In this document: positions 47,068 through 56,267 of the stretch, piece after piece
Layout: each line of letters starts with the position of its first letter
How positions within the stretch are numbered: the stretch's first letter is position 1
Source of the DNA: Acetobacter sicerae
Lineage (GTDB): Bacteria > Pseudomonadota > Alphaproteobacteria > Acetobacterales > Acetobacteraceae
Assembly: GCF_011516765.1 (NCBI RefSeq)
Contig: NZ_JAAABN010000008.1
Coordinates: 100,266 to 164,265, forward strand
DNA length: 64,000 nt
Direction: 5' to 3'
The notes under the pieces: generated by a model
Seen by the model: only the letters and a program-made list of their open reading frames with translations
Databases searched by the model: none
Told to the model about the DNA's origin: nothing
Position numbers and translations under genes: made by a program

Positions 47068-48074
47068 TCACCATTCTCGAAACAGCACCGCTGAATACCG
47101 TTCAGGATTGCGGCAGACCCGGTTATCGCAATCTTGGCGTCGGCTGTTCGGGTGTCATGGATATGCTGGCGCTGCAGGCCGGTAATATTCTGCTCGAAAA
47201 CCAGCCTGATGACGCCTGTATCGAGTTGCAGACTTTTCCATTCCTGCTGCGTTTTGATGCGTCCGTCAGTTTCGCTGTCACCGGGATCGACGCCGATATG
47301 GATCTGGATGGACAAACGCTCCTGCCCTGGTCGGCTGTCACGGCTGCTGCCGGGCAGACACTCCGCATCGGACCGCCCCGTACGGGAGCACGAGGATATC
47401 TCTGTGTTGCCGGCGGCGTTGATGTTCCGGTCATACTTGGTTCACGCAGCACGCAGCTTCGCGGCGGTTTCGGTGGCCTGTCGGGACGTTTTCTGGAGGC
47501 AGGTGACACGCTGGGTATTCGTCCCGGCGGCGCCGTCTGTGCTGGTTACGCCGTACTTCCGCCGTCAGTGGCTTTGAAAAACGGGAATGACGCTGAGACT
47601 TCCGGCGTTATGACGCTCCGTTTTATCCCGGCGACGGATTATCAGCTATTTACCGAACAATCCCGCGTGCTGTTCCAGAACTGCGAGTGGAAGATCACGC
47701 CGCAGAGCAACCGTGTGGGCTATCGGTTGAGCGGTGACAAACTCCAGCTCACAAAGCCTGTGGAACTGCGCTCATACGGGATTGTGCCGGGTATTGTGCA
47801 GGTGCCTCCCGCCGGAGAGCCGATCGTGCAGATGGCGGACGCCAACACGGCGGGTGGCTATCCCCGTATCGCCACGGTCATCGAGGCGGATCTCTGGAGG
47901 CTTGCTCAGGCGCGGATTGGTTCCCGTATCCGTTTTCAGGAATGCAGTTACGAAGAAGGGGTTGATGCCATGCGACCTGTCGAAGACTGGCTTGAAAACA
48001 TGCGTCTGATGGTCAGCCGTTATCGTAACTCCTCTATACGTCGAGAGTCCGGCAAGAGCGGAGGCAAGAAATGA
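47064..48074 (+). CDS. pxpC: 5-oxoprolinase subunit C (KipA-like, biotin-dependent carboxyltransferase family)
   Basis: A 336-residue protein of the KipA/AHS2 family: LNTVQDCGRPGYRNLGVGCSG at the start (in two parts), VAGGVDVPVILGSRSTQ, GGFGGLSGRFLEAGD, QSNRVGYRLSGDKL, and the C-terminal TAGGYPRIATVIEADLWRL. The same domain forms the carboxyltransferase half of urea carboxylase. Starts with GTG overlapping the pxpB stop, and its TGA overlaps the pxpA ATG, so the three are tightly coupled. Confidence 0.92.
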   Translation: MITILETAPLNTVQDCGRPGYRNLGVGCSGVMDMLALQAGNILLENQPDDACIELQTFPFLLRFDASVSFAVTGIDADMDLDGQTLLPWSAVTAAAGQTLRIGPPRTGARGYLCVAGGVDVPVILGSRSTQLRGGFGGLSGRFLEAGDTLGIRPGGAVCAGYAVLPPSVALKNGNDAETSGVMTLRFIPATDYQLFTEQSRVLFQNCEWKITPQSNRVGYRLSGDKLQLTKPVELRSYGIVPGIVQVPPAGEPIVQMADANTAGGYPRIATVIEADLWRLAQARIGSRIRFQECSYEEGVDAMRPVEDWLENMRLMVSRYRNSSIRRESGKSGGKK

Positions 48075-48838
48075 AGATCGATCTGAATTCCGATATGGGC
48101 GAAGGTTTTGGACGCTGGGCCATGGCTGATGATGACGGGCTGATGGGTCTGATTTCGTCAGCCAATATCGCCTGTGGTTTTCATGCCGGTGATTATGCGA
48201 TCATGGACCACACTGTCAGGGTGGCGAAAGAAAAAGGCATTGGAATCGGTGCGCATCCGGGTCTGCCTGATCTTATGGGTTTTGGCAGACGTACCATGGT
48301 TGTTTCCGATACGGATATGGAAGCCATGCTCGCCTGCCAGATCGGCGCTCTTCAGGGTGTTGCGGCCCGTCATGGGCATCGTGTCACGCATGTGAGTTAT
48401 CATGCCGCTTTCGGCACCATGGCCAATGAGAATGAAGACCGTGCGCTGAAACTGGTCCGTGTCATTGCTGCGCTGGATAAGGATCTGACGGTCTTCTGCA
48501 TGCCCGGACAGCCGACTGAGCGGGCAGCCGAAGAGGTTGGGCTAAAAACGCACACCCTGTTTCTTGCTGATCGGGCCTATATCTCTCCCGGAGCACTTGT
48601 GCCGCGCGGTCAACCGGGCGCTGTTATTCATGATCTGGAAGGCGTTCGCGCCCGTGTCAGGCAGTTCCTTGAAGATGGTTCGGTGACAACGATTGATGGT
48701 GTGCGACAGAAGCTGAATGCACGCTCGATTCTGGTTCATAGTGACACACCGGGTTCGCTCGACATTGCAAAGGCCATCCGCGCCGAGATGACGGCCTGCG
48801 GAGCAGTGCTGACACCGGTCCACAGGCTGGACGACTGA
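48071..48838 (+). CDS. pxpA: 5-oxoprolinase subunit A (LamB/YcsF family)
   Basis: A 255-residue LamB/YcsF protein: IDLNSDMGEGFGRWAM, SANIACGFHAGDY, IGAHPGLPDLMGFGRR, ADRAYISPGALVPRGQPGAV, ILVHSDTPGSLDIA. This is the hydrolase subunit of 5-oxoprolinase and of related lactamases. Cytoplasmic. Overlaps pxpC by 4 nt. The neighbouring accBC suggests substrate activation may be biotin-linked or that the substrate differs from 5-oxoproline; that is inference. Confidence 0.94.
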   Translation: MKIDLNSDMGEGFGRWAMADDDGLMGLISSANIACGFHAGDYAIMDHTVRVAKEKGIGIGAHPGLPDLMGFGRRTMVVSDTDMEAMLACQIGALQGVAARHGHRVTHVSYHAAFGTMANENEDRALKLVRVIAALDKDLTVFCMPGQPTERAAEEVGLKTHTLFLADRAYISPGALVPRGQPGAVIHDLEGVRARVRQFLEDGSVTTIDGVRQKLNARSILVHSDTPGSLDIAKAIRAEMTACGAVLTPVHRLDD

Positions 48839-48989
48839 CACTTCCGCTGAAGAAAAAGATTGTCTGACAGAAGAAAAATCGTTTCCATGTCGGAATTTAG
48901 TTGCATAATCGTAATAGTATAGCGTCTGGAAAATTTTTCTTCCCCGGCTGTCGCGAGATGCCAGTGCTGTATTCTGAAATGAGGTGGGC

Positions 48990-49913
48990 ATGAAGCATGA
49001 TCTTCAGCGTGGCGCGATGCTTCTGGTGTCAGCGACCTTTTTTACGGCTCTTCTCAATGCGCTTCAGAAACTGACGGGCTCGACTCTGCCTGCTCTCGAA
49101 ATCATCTTTTTCCGAAATCTTTTTTCGCTGCCGTTCGTTCTCCTGATCGCTTCACGAACACACATCATTCTCCGGACAAGGAATTTCAAAGGGCACCTGT
49201 TGCGGTCGGTTATCGGACTGATCAGCATGATCATGGTGGTGGTCAGCGTCACCCGTCTGCCGCTGGCGGAGCAGCAGGTGCTGTCCTATACGCAGCCGCT
49301 TTTTCTGGTCATTCTTTCCATTCCGCTCCTGCAAGAAAAGCCGTCGCTCCAGCGATGGATCGCAGTCTGTATCGGTTTTTCCGGTGTCGTGGTCGTCGCT
49401 CTTGGAAAAGGGCTGTTGCATGGCAGTGACACCGCGGTTCCCGTCTGGGCCTATTTCCTGGCGCTTGCGCAGGGAGCGGTCGGGGCGTTGACGACCATGC
49501 AGATCAGGCAGCTTTCCGCCACGGAAACCAGCACGACCATCTCCCTGTGGCAGGCCATTCTGATGACGGTCATGACTGCGGCACCGCTCCCGTTCATCTG
49601 GACAACACCGCATATGGCAGATGCGCTTTGTCTTGTTGCTGTCGGTGCTTTTGCCGGAATTGCTCAGGTGCTCCAGACTGAAGCCTTTGCCTCCGCGCAG
49701 GTCTCCGCCATCGGACCATTCGCTTATTCCGGTCTGCTGTGGGCCGCTCTGATCGGATGGTTCGGTTTTCAGGAAATTCCCGGTCTGGCCATGCTGGCCG
49801 GTGGGCTGCTCATCATCGGGTCTGGTGTGTGGATGCTTCGTGGTGATCGGCCTTCAAAAGCGCCTGTCGCAACAGAGGATGTTCTGACCACTGTCGATGA
49901 AGTGAGATCGTGA
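48990..49913 (+). CDS. EamA-family (DMT superfamily) transporter
   Basis: A 307-residue protein with ten membrane helices in two EamA repeats. It begins GAMLLVSATFFTALLNALQK, with EIIFFRNLFSLPF in the first repeat and VLQTEAFASAQVSAIGPF in the second. Likely an inner-membrane exporter or importer of a small metabolite. ATG 48990 follows TGAGGTGGG, preferred over GTG 48984. It lies 151 nt after pxpA, with an operator-like motif in between, and 60 nt before the MFS gene. Confidence 0.9.
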   Translation: MKHDLQRGAMLLVSATFFTALLNALQKLTGSTLPALEIIFFRNLFSLPFVLLIASRTHIILRTRNFKGHLLRSVIGLISMIMVVVSVTRLPLAEQQVLSYTQPLFLVILSIPLLQEKPSLQRWIAVCIGFSGVVVVALGKGLLHGSDTAVPVWAYFLALAQGAVGALTTMQIRQLSATETSTTISLWQAILMTVMTAAPLPFIWTTPHMADALCLVAVGAFAGIAQVLQTEAFASAQVSAIGPFAYSGLLWAALIGWFGFQEIPGLAMLAGGLLIIGSGVWMLRGDRPSKAPVATEDVLTTVDEVRS

Positions 49914-49973
49914 CCGTGGTCACGAGTGGTCCCTTTCCCATTTCCTTTTCATTCTATTGTCCGGTGGATCATC

Positions 49974-51248
49974 ATGCCCTCTGATCAGACAGTGACGTCT
50001 TCCGGAAACCTATCTGGAACTGTAAAAACAATTCAGAAAAAGACGGCGTCACGCTATGTCTTTTTTGGTCTGGTCTTTCTGATGTACGTCATCAGCTATG
50101 GTGACAGGGCGGCGCTGTCGATCGCCCTGCCTGATCTGGGAAAGGAGTTCAGTCTGACTCCGGTGCAGATGGGATGGGTCTCGTCCAGTTTTCTCTGGTC
50201 GTATTTCCTACTGAATCTGCCTTCGACGATCCTCCTCGATAAAGTCGGTGCACGTCTGATCGGAAGTCTTGCCGTCTCTGTCTGGTCTTTTGCCATGCTG
50301 CTGGGTGGCTTCGTGCAAACGATTTCACAGTTCCTGCTGACCCGTGTTCTGCTCGGCGTCGGGGAAGCGCCAACATTCGGCGTTGGCGCGACGGTCGTCC
50401 GAAACTGGGCGCTTCCGAAAGAACGTGGATCGGTCATGACCGTTCTGCTGACCGGCATGCAGCTTGGTCTGGCGGGAGGAACAATCGCCGGGGCGTGGCT
50501 GATTACGTTTTTCAGCTGGCGCTGTGAGTTTATTGTTCTCGGCGGTATCGGCTTTGTCTGGGCGCTGGTCTGGTGGTTGATCTATCGGGATCCGGCGCAG
50601 AAAAAAACGGCGGTCCCGCACAGGGTTGTTTCCCTGTCGGAGATAAAAAATCTTTTTCAGTCCAGATCTTTTCTGGGAATTCTGTCTGTCCAGTGCACGC
50701 AGAACTATCTCAATTTTCTGATGATGTCATGGATGCCGCTGTATCTCATACACGAACTACACATTGACATTACCCGCACCGGGACAAGAACGGCGCTCTG
50801 TTATCTTGCGGCTGCGGCAGGAGCGGTGGTGATTGGCAAAGTGCTGGAAGCGATCGTTTTCCGGAGAAACGCCTCTCCCGAACGGCGACGTTTCATTGTC
50901 TTCATTTGCCTGATTGGAGCCTCTTCGATCGGGACGCTCCCATGGTTCCATACGATGCAGCCCATTCTTCTGGTCATGTCTGTCTCGATGGCCTGCCTTA
51001 TCGCGGCGAATGGAGCCAATACGGCGCTGCTGACCGATCTGGTGGAAGATGGTCACAGGATTGGAACCGTCACCGGCGTCACACTGACCTGCAGTAACTC
51101 TTTGGGGCTGCTGGCTCCGATTGTAACGGGTTATATTGTATCCCTGACGGGACAGTTCGATATTGCCTGGTATATGTGCGCCACGGCACTGATAATCGCG
51201 GGGCTTTTCTCGGTTTGTGCAGTCAGGTCAACGATCAGGATGAGTTGA
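49974..51248 (+). CDS. MFS transporter, anion:cation symporter type
   Basis: A 424-residue protein with 12 helices. It matches the ACS (glucarate/galactonate/tartrate) branch: VFLMYVISYGDRAALSIALP in TM1, WVSSSFLWSYFLLNLPS, and GVGEAPTFGVGATVVRNW with the conserved loop after TM4. Such carriers import organic anions with H+. The frame is open to 49926, but ATG 49974 is preceded by GGTGGA. Last gene of the pxp-side unit; likely supplies the cluster's substrate. Confidence 0.9.
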   Translation: MPSDQTVTSSGNLSGTVKTIQKKTASRYVFFGLVFLMYVISYGDRAALSIALPDLGKEFSLTPVQMGWVSSSFLWSYFLLNLPSTILLDKVGARLIGSLAVSVWSFAMLLGGFVQTISQFLLTRVLLGVGEAPTFGVGATVVRNWALPKERGSVMTVLLTGMQLGLAGGTIAGAWLITFFSWRCEFIVLGGIGFVWALVWWLIYRDPAQKKTAVPHRVVSLSEIKNLFQSRSFLGILSVQCTQNYLNFLMMSWMPLYLIHELHIDITRTGTRTALCYLAAAAGAVVIGKVLEAIVFRRNASPERRRFIVFICLIGASSIGTLPWFHTMQPILLVMSVSMACLIAANGANTALLTDLVEDGHRIGTVTGVTLTCSNSLGLLAPIVTGYIVSLTGQFDIAWYMCATALIIAGLFSVCAVRSTIRMS

Positions 51249-51791
51249 AGGCCGATCGTGAAAGGTCCGGTGAAGTCGAAGGATGTTTTGATGTCGCTTC
51301 TTTTGAAGGGAAGTTTTGCAAGAGGCGGCAAATGAGACAGCCGGATCATGGCTGGCCATCAAACGTCAGCTTTTCCGGGAGCCGCGGCTCAGCGAAACTT
51401 TGACGGAGGTTATTATGGTTTGCCTGATGGACAAGCTCTTCTGATACGGCATTGCGTGGGGAAGGGCAGACAATGCTTGTATCAGATCACCCGTGCGGCA
51501 GACTGAGGCTGGTAGCGACAAGGGCAATCCTACCCATGCTGCTCTTTCCTGTCGTTCTCAACCCTATGACGCGTATGAACCGTTGTGAGTGGGGGCCTGA
51601 ATCTTCCCACGTCAGGTCGGAGTGCCACCATAGAACCACGACAATGCGGGCATCACGTCTGTTGCATGGATCATGAGGGAATGCCCAAAAATTTGGGAGA
51701 CCGATACCGGCGAACGAAAACGCGTCAAAAGACAAGGCAATAATCACGTCTATTAACGTGGCCTGCTGAATTCCAGAGATTTTAGGAAGAA
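51249..51791. other. Intergenic region, possible gene debris
   Basis: 543 nt. A 52-codon frame at 51348-51506 (+) reads protein-like (FDGGYYGLPDGQALLIRHC) but has no ribosome site or known relatives that I recall. The rest has no supported gene on either strand. Possibly debris of a lost gene next to the tRNA. Confidence 0.4.
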
Positions 51792-51868
51792 TGGCGCACC
51801 CGAAAGGACTCGAACCTCTAACCCCCAGATTCGTAGTCTGGTGCTCTATCCAATTGAGCTACGGGTGC
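51792..51868 (-). tRNA. tRNA-Arg (ACG)
   Basis: 77 nt with CCA encoded. Acceptor GCACCCG/CGGGTGC, D-arm TAGCTCAATTGGATAGAGCA, anticodon arm CCAGA-CTACGAA-TCTGG with anticodon ACG, T-arm AGAGG-TTCGAGT-CCTTT. It decodes CGN Arg codons after A34 deamination. Confidence 0.97.
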
Positions 51869-51919
51869 GTCGTGGCGGCCTTATAGAAAGGAAAAAGCTA
51901 CCGCGCAATCCCCTTCATT

Positions 51920-54900
51920 TCATTTTTCTGAAATTTTTTCCGCGCGGTCCGGCAAACACTCCTCCATTGCCCTGATTTCGCCTCTCCCACAGAAGGCGTC
52001 TTCTGTGAAAAGAACATCGGAGAGGTCGGAAGACAGCCGGATTGCACCGCTTCGGAGCGCCGAGAGGGGAGCGAGAGCAGCAGCCGTCCCATGCTGAAGG
52101 GCGTGCAGCACGCAGGGGCCGTAACTCTCCAGCAGGTCGGTCAGATACTCTTCCGCGCCATTGATGATACGGGTCAGCACCGTGAAATTCTGCTGGCTGA
52201 GACCAGCCGCAGCAAAACGGGGAAGGGGCGGTGAGGCAGAGATGTCGTATCCGGTCACCTGTCCGTGTGGCGCGGTGAGAATCGATTCAAGAAAGATCGA
52301 GGCGTCCTGCCGAAAGGCTCCAGCCTGTTCGCCATTGGCCAGCAGTCCGAATGCGAGACCACCGGTTTTTTCCACGCGCCGCATGCCAGCCTCGGCGGCC
52401 ATGTAGAAGCCTGTGAATGGCGCACTCAGCGCAGTCTGGAGGTGACGCTGGATCGTGCCGCCATATCCGACATCGACCACGCCTCGCCTAGTTTCCGTGC
52501 CTGCCGTGATTCCTTGAGATGTCGCCCACGCCAGCAGTTCATCCCGACTGGTCTCGGCCTGTCGAAGGATGGTGTCTCTCAGCAGCAGCGTCAGGTTACG
52601 GGTGGTGGCGCGGTCTTCCGGCAACGACACGATCATGTCGTGCAGGGAATCGCCTGCCGGCACACTCACGCCCAGTCGTGCTGTGAGCAGGTCCGCCATG
52701 CTGCCGCGATAGCCGTCACCTGAATGAAACAGGATTTCAGGATCGAAGCGTACGGCCTGCGCGGCAGAGATCGCAACGCGGCGCGAGACAGGAAACACGG
52801 AGGCTTCCGGTAAATGCGGCAGCCAGTGCGTGCGCAGATGCGTGTAAAGGCGGCACAGAAAATGCCCCTCACGCGACAGGAAATGCAGATGCTTGAGATC
52901 GGCGAGGGCGGGGTGCAGCGCCAGACGGGCGAGAAAGGTCGTCAGCAGCGGCCCCAGCAGCACTCGCCCCACGGTTTCGGGTGAGGTCAGCGTGATGGGC
53001 GTGGTCAGACTGGCCGCATGGCTTCCGGGTGTTCCCGGATCGAGGAAGGGCGAAGCGAAGAGGTTGGAGACCAGCGGGCCCAGCAGGATATCACCTGCGA
53101 GCCGCCGTTGCTCCGCGTGACGGGGGGATGTGCCCGGCGGACTGGAGAGACAGTCGAATACGTGCGGAGCCAGCGGTGACAGGCGCAGCATGTTGAGACC
53201 GGACAGCACATGATGGTGGCGTATCCGCAGATCGGCCGTGCGCTGGATATCGGCCTGTTCGTTATCGCCGATATGCAGCAGCGTTTCGGTCTGTTCCGTG
53301 GCGCGCAGGAGATCCCACATGTCCCCGCGATCCTTGCGGGCGAGGCGTTCGGACGACAGATAAATCTCATCGATCAGAGACAGGATGCCGGTCCGTTCCA
53401 GAACGGGATCAAGCTCGGCGCGTGTCAGATAGGTGTCGCTGACAAGCTGCGTCCTCTTGCCTTCCGCCCGCGCCAGTCTGAGCGCGTCCATGACAGCCGG
53501 GCGAGGACGCAGCACGTTCCGATCGATCCTCACTTCCTCGGAGCGCGCCAGAGCAAGCGCTTCATCGGGCCAGCCTGTCAGGGTGGCGAGCGCCGCGTAG
53601 ATGTCGTTCAGCGTCACGTCATCGGTGCCGAACAGGGCCTCGCGGGCGGCGTGTTCGGCCTGCTTTCGGAGAGGCAGGAAATCCTCTCCGGAGGGTGTGA
53701 GGTGCGGAAATGTGCGGACCAGACGATCAGCGACGGCGTGGTGGATCGTATCGGGCGTGAGAGCGATTCGTGTGAGTAGGGTGTCGAACAGATCGAAGGA
53801 CACCGTCGTCGCCCTGCGGATGGCGGCTGTGAGGTCTTTCGGGGTCAGACGTTCGTACAGATCGAGATTGCGACGTCCGTAGCCGACGCGGATGAGGCCG
53901 GCGCTACGGTCATATTCATCAAGGCGATGGCCGGTGGCACGGGCGACAAGGCCGATGCAGCGCTCGATGGCATGGGCCGTCGTGCCGTCCATCTGCCCAC
54001 TTTCTTCAGGAAAGTCGTCAGGCGACCATGGAAGGTCCAGCAGAGGCGCCAGAGCGCTGGAGCGTGCCCAGAACATGCCGCCAGCCGGATAATCGAAATA
54101 ACCGTCCGGCGGCGTGATATTCAGCCGTTTCAGAAGGGGCCGCGCAACGGCCTTGTTGGTCAGCCAGGTCCATGCCCACCATGGCACGGCAGGGCCGGGA
54201 GCGGGCTGGAGCACGCCGAGCGTTTCGTCGTCCATAAAACGTTGCAGGATACCGGCGACGCCCTGCTGTGTCGGGAGGAGCGTGTCCAGCAGCGTATCGC
54301 GCCATTCCTGCTGCTCCGAGCCGGTATAGAGCGATTTCTTGGTGTGCAGATGCAGGGACACATCGTGGTCGAGAAGCGCGTTCCGCCAGCAGGACAGGAG
54401 AGGGCCGAAATTACGTCCCCGGTTCGGTGTGACGCGGATAAAATACTGTGCGTCAGGTAGAGTGTCCGCGATCAGTTGTCCGATATGGGCGGCCTTTTCC
54501 TCACTGTCGGTGGTGATCAGCAGGGAGTGTGCGCAACCGAAATGCCTCAGGCGCGGCAGGATACTGTGTTCCAGAACGTCCGGGTAAAAGACGTGGATGA
54601 CGACGGCAATCCGGGGGAGGGGAGTGGGGAAAGCGGTCAACCGGGTGGGAACGGTCGCCTGTCGATCGTTGTGGCGCTGCCGGTCATGCACGCCTTCAAC
54701 GATCCGGCCTTCCTCAATGCCGTATGTCAGGTAATGCACAAGCGCATTGTCCGTGCCGGGCCTGAGATGCCAGCACTGTTTCAGGTAACAGGCAGTGTCG
54801 AAGAGTGGTCCGGGATCAAGCTGGCGTTGTGTGCCTGCCGTCAGGAAATGTCGGATGGGATCATCCATATCCCGCTCACAGGCTGGCAGGCGACTGGCGT

Positions 54901-54982
54901 ACCAGGCCGCGTCGAACAGGCCCGATTGGGAGATGAGGCTGTGAAGAGCGCTGATCCTGTCATCCGGGGCGGTTGTGGTCAT
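51920..54982 (-). CDS. Large RgpF-domain / HAD-domain protein (surface polysaccharide type)
   Basis: 1020 residues. N-terminal part (about 15-105): two short repeats of the kind seen before glycosyltransferase domains (FDAAWYASRLP, then PIRHFLTAG; LVHYLTYGIEEGR). About 125-370: rhamnan-synthesis RgpF-like domain (AVVIHVFYPDVLEHSILPRL, NRGRNFGPLL, PAGGMFWARSSAL). About 385-600: HAD-like domain (VSFDLFDTLLTRIAL, VSDTYLTRAEL, HIGDNEQADI). The remaining 400 residues contain LHFLSREGHFLCRLY and GVVDVGYGGTIQRHL. Probably acts in extracellular or LPS glycan assembly. It lies alone, divergent from a TetR gene and next to tRNA-Arg. Confidence 0.85.
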   Translation of the reverse strand: MTTTAPDDRISALHSLISQSGLFDAAWYASRLPACERDMDDPIRHFLTAGTQRQLDPGPLFDTACYLKQCWHLRPGTDNALVHYLTYGIEEGRIVEGVHDRQRHNDRQATVPTRLTAFPTPLPRIAVVIHVFYPDVLEHSILPRLRHFGCAHSLLITTDSEEKAAHIGQLIADTLPDAQYFIRVTPNRGRNFGPLLSCWRNALLDHDVSLHLHTKKSLYTGSEQQEWRDTLLDTLLPTQQGVAGILQRFMDDETLGVLQPAPGPAVPWWAWTWLTNKAVARPLLKRLNITPPDGYFDYPAGGMFWARSSALAPLLDLPWSPDDFPEESGQMDGTTAHAIERCIGLVARATGHRLDEYDRSAGLIRVGYGRRNLDLYERLTPKDLTAAIRRATTVSFDLFDTLLTRIALTPDTIHHAVADRLVRTFPHLTPSGEDFLPLRKQAEHAAREALFGTDDVTLNDIYAALATLTGWPDEALALARSEEVRIDRNVLRPRPAVMDALRLARAEGKRTQLVSDTYLTRAELDPVLERTGILSLIDEIYLSSERLARKDRGDMWDLLRATEQTETLLHIGDNEQADIQRTADLRIRHHHVLSGLNMLRLSPLAPHVFDCLSSPPGTSPRHAEQRRLAGDILLGPLVSNLFASPFLDPGTPGSHAASLTTPITLTSPETVGRVLLGPLLTTFLARLALHPALADLKHLHFLSREGHFLCRLYTHLRTHWLPHLPEASVFPVSRRVAISAAQAVRFDPEILFHSGDGYRGSMADLLTARLGVSVPAGDSLHDMIVSLPEDRATTRNLTLLLRDTILRQAETSRDELLAWATSQGITAGTETRRGVVDVGYGGTIQRHLQTALSAPFTGFYMAAEAGMRRVEKTGGLAFGLLANGEQAGAFRQDASIFLESILTAPHGQVTGYDISASPPLPRFAAAGLSQQNFTVLTRIINGAEEYLTDLLESYGPCVLHALQHGTAAALAPLSALRSGAIRLSSDLSDVLFTEDAFCGRGEIRAMEECLPDRAEKISEK

Positions 54983-55082
54983 GCAGGATTTGTCTCACGG
55001 CAGGCAACAGGGGGCAACACGTACGCCTGGTTGCCTGTTTTCGGAAGTCTGACCTACTATCCACTCCGTTTAGGTCTGCGAT

Positions 55083-55673
55083 GTGGCGGAAAACGGATTG
55101 AATACAGTGAACAGGAAGCCCGAAGCCCAGTCGCCTGACCGGCGTAGCGAGATTCTCGAGGTAGCGGCGCAGCTTTTTGCCGAGCGTGGCTACAGGGGGA
55201 CTTCCATCCGCGACATTGCCGATCGTGTCGGTATGCTGCCGGGTTCTCTCTATTATCACATCACGTCCAAGGAAGCCCTGTTCGTTGAAATTCACGACAA
55301 GGCGATTGATGCGGCCGCGCATCGTGTCCTGAAAGCCATGGAGCCGTTTTCCGACCCGTGGAAACGGCTGGAGGCCGCCTGTGGCGAGATGCTTGATCTC
55401 CAGCTGAGTCCGGAGCATGTGACGCTGCCGATCATGAACAACCTGCATGCCGTGCCGGATGATGTGCGTGACGCGCTTGTGCGTAAACGCGACGACTATG
55501 AAATGATCTTTCGGCGTATTGTCGATGATCTGCCGCTTCCCGCGGAGATCGACCGCAGCGTCTACCGTATTTTCCTGCTCAAGATCCTGAACACGGCGGA
55601 AAGCTGGTATCGGGAAGGCAGGCTCAGCCGAAAGGAAATCACGGCGCAGATTGTCGCGATCTTTCGACACTGA
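55083..55673 (+). CDS. TetR/AcrR-family transcriptional regulator
   Basis: A 196-residue regulator with an N-terminal TetR helix-turn-helix (ILEVAAQLFAERGYRGTSIR, then DIADRVGMLPGSLYYHITSK) and a C-terminal ligand-binding region beginning about residue 75. It resembles KstR2/FadR-type TetR members by SLYYHITSKEAL. The start is uncertain: GTG 55083 is the furthest; GTG 55107 would also keep the HTH. Divergent from the RgpF/HAD gene with 100 nt between starts, so it may control that gene. Confidence 0.9.
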   Translation: MAENGLNTVNRKPEAQSPDRRSEILEVAAQLFAERGYRGTSIRDIADRVGMLPGSLYYHITSKEALFVEIHDKAIDAAAHRVLKAMEPFSDPWKRLEAACGEMLDLQLSPEHVTLPIMNNLHAVPDDVRDALVRKRDDYEMIFRRIVDDLPLPAEIDRSVYRIFLLKILNTAESWYREGRLSRKEITAQIVAIFRH

Positions 55674-55978
55674 ACAGGCATTGTTGGTCTGATTTTCCGG
55701 GTTCTGCCAACAACAAAACATTTGGATGCAGGCGGCGCATCTGAAGCGTCTCAAAGGCGCTTCATTGAGAGCGTAGGGGTGTTTTCTGATCCGTTACGTA
55801 ATGCCGCAATGGAACACATACGAAGATTACGCTTGGGCTGCGCGTGTCGTCTTCAGCAGAAAGGGACATGGGTGGACCAGAGATTATTTTTTGTCGCTGG
55901 CATTACGCGCGGACTGTTTCTGCGCAGTAATCATCCACCTGCTATGCATCACTTATGCCGAAAGATGCATAATACCGC
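55674..55978. other. Intergenic region, nothing supported
   Basis: 305 nt between the TetR gene and the convergent YqaE/Pmp3 gene. No gene, hairpin with T-run or repeat seen. Confidence 0.45.
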
Positions 55979-56167
55979 TTAGCTCAGGCCTGCCCGTTTC
56001 AGTTTCTGGTCCGTGCTGTACTGGCTCAAGGCATAGACAGCCCAGATCGCGGCGGGGATCCAGCCAAGCACGGTGATCTGTAAAAACAGGCACAGTATCC
56101 CGGAAATCGGACGCCCGATCGTGAAAAATGTCAGCCAGGGCAGAAAGAATGCAATCAACAGACGCAT
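55979..56167 (-). CDS. YqaE/Pmp3-family small membrane protein
   Basis: A 62-residue protein with two membrane helices and the family core GRPISGILCLFLQITVLGWI and PAAIWAVYAL. The Pmp3/YqaE proteolipids respond to osmotic or membrane stress and affect membrane potential in other organisms. ATG 56167 chosen; an in-frame GTG/ATG further up to 56198 runs into the terminator of the upstream gene. It is part of a run of leftward envelope-related genes (DUF1269, small anchored protein). Confidence 0.85.
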   Translation of the reverse strand: MRLLIAFFLPWLTFFTIGRPISGILCLFLQITVLGWIPAAIWAVYALSQYSTDQKLKRAGLS

Positions 56168-56188
56168 GGATCACTCCGGACGGAAAAA

Positions 56189-56212
56189 AGCCCCGCACAG
56201 AGTGGCGGGGCT
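56189..56212 (-). terminator. Terminator after the DUF1269 gene
   Basis: Perfect stem agccccgc/gcggggct with an 8-nt loop and a run of T on the minus strand. It lies 56 nt after the DUF1269 stop and only 22 nt before the YqaE/Pmp3 start. Confidence 0.9.
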
Positions 56213-56267
56213 TTTATTGTGGCCTGACTCGGAGTGCGCTGTCCAGTTCCGGGCAGCACGACGAGGC

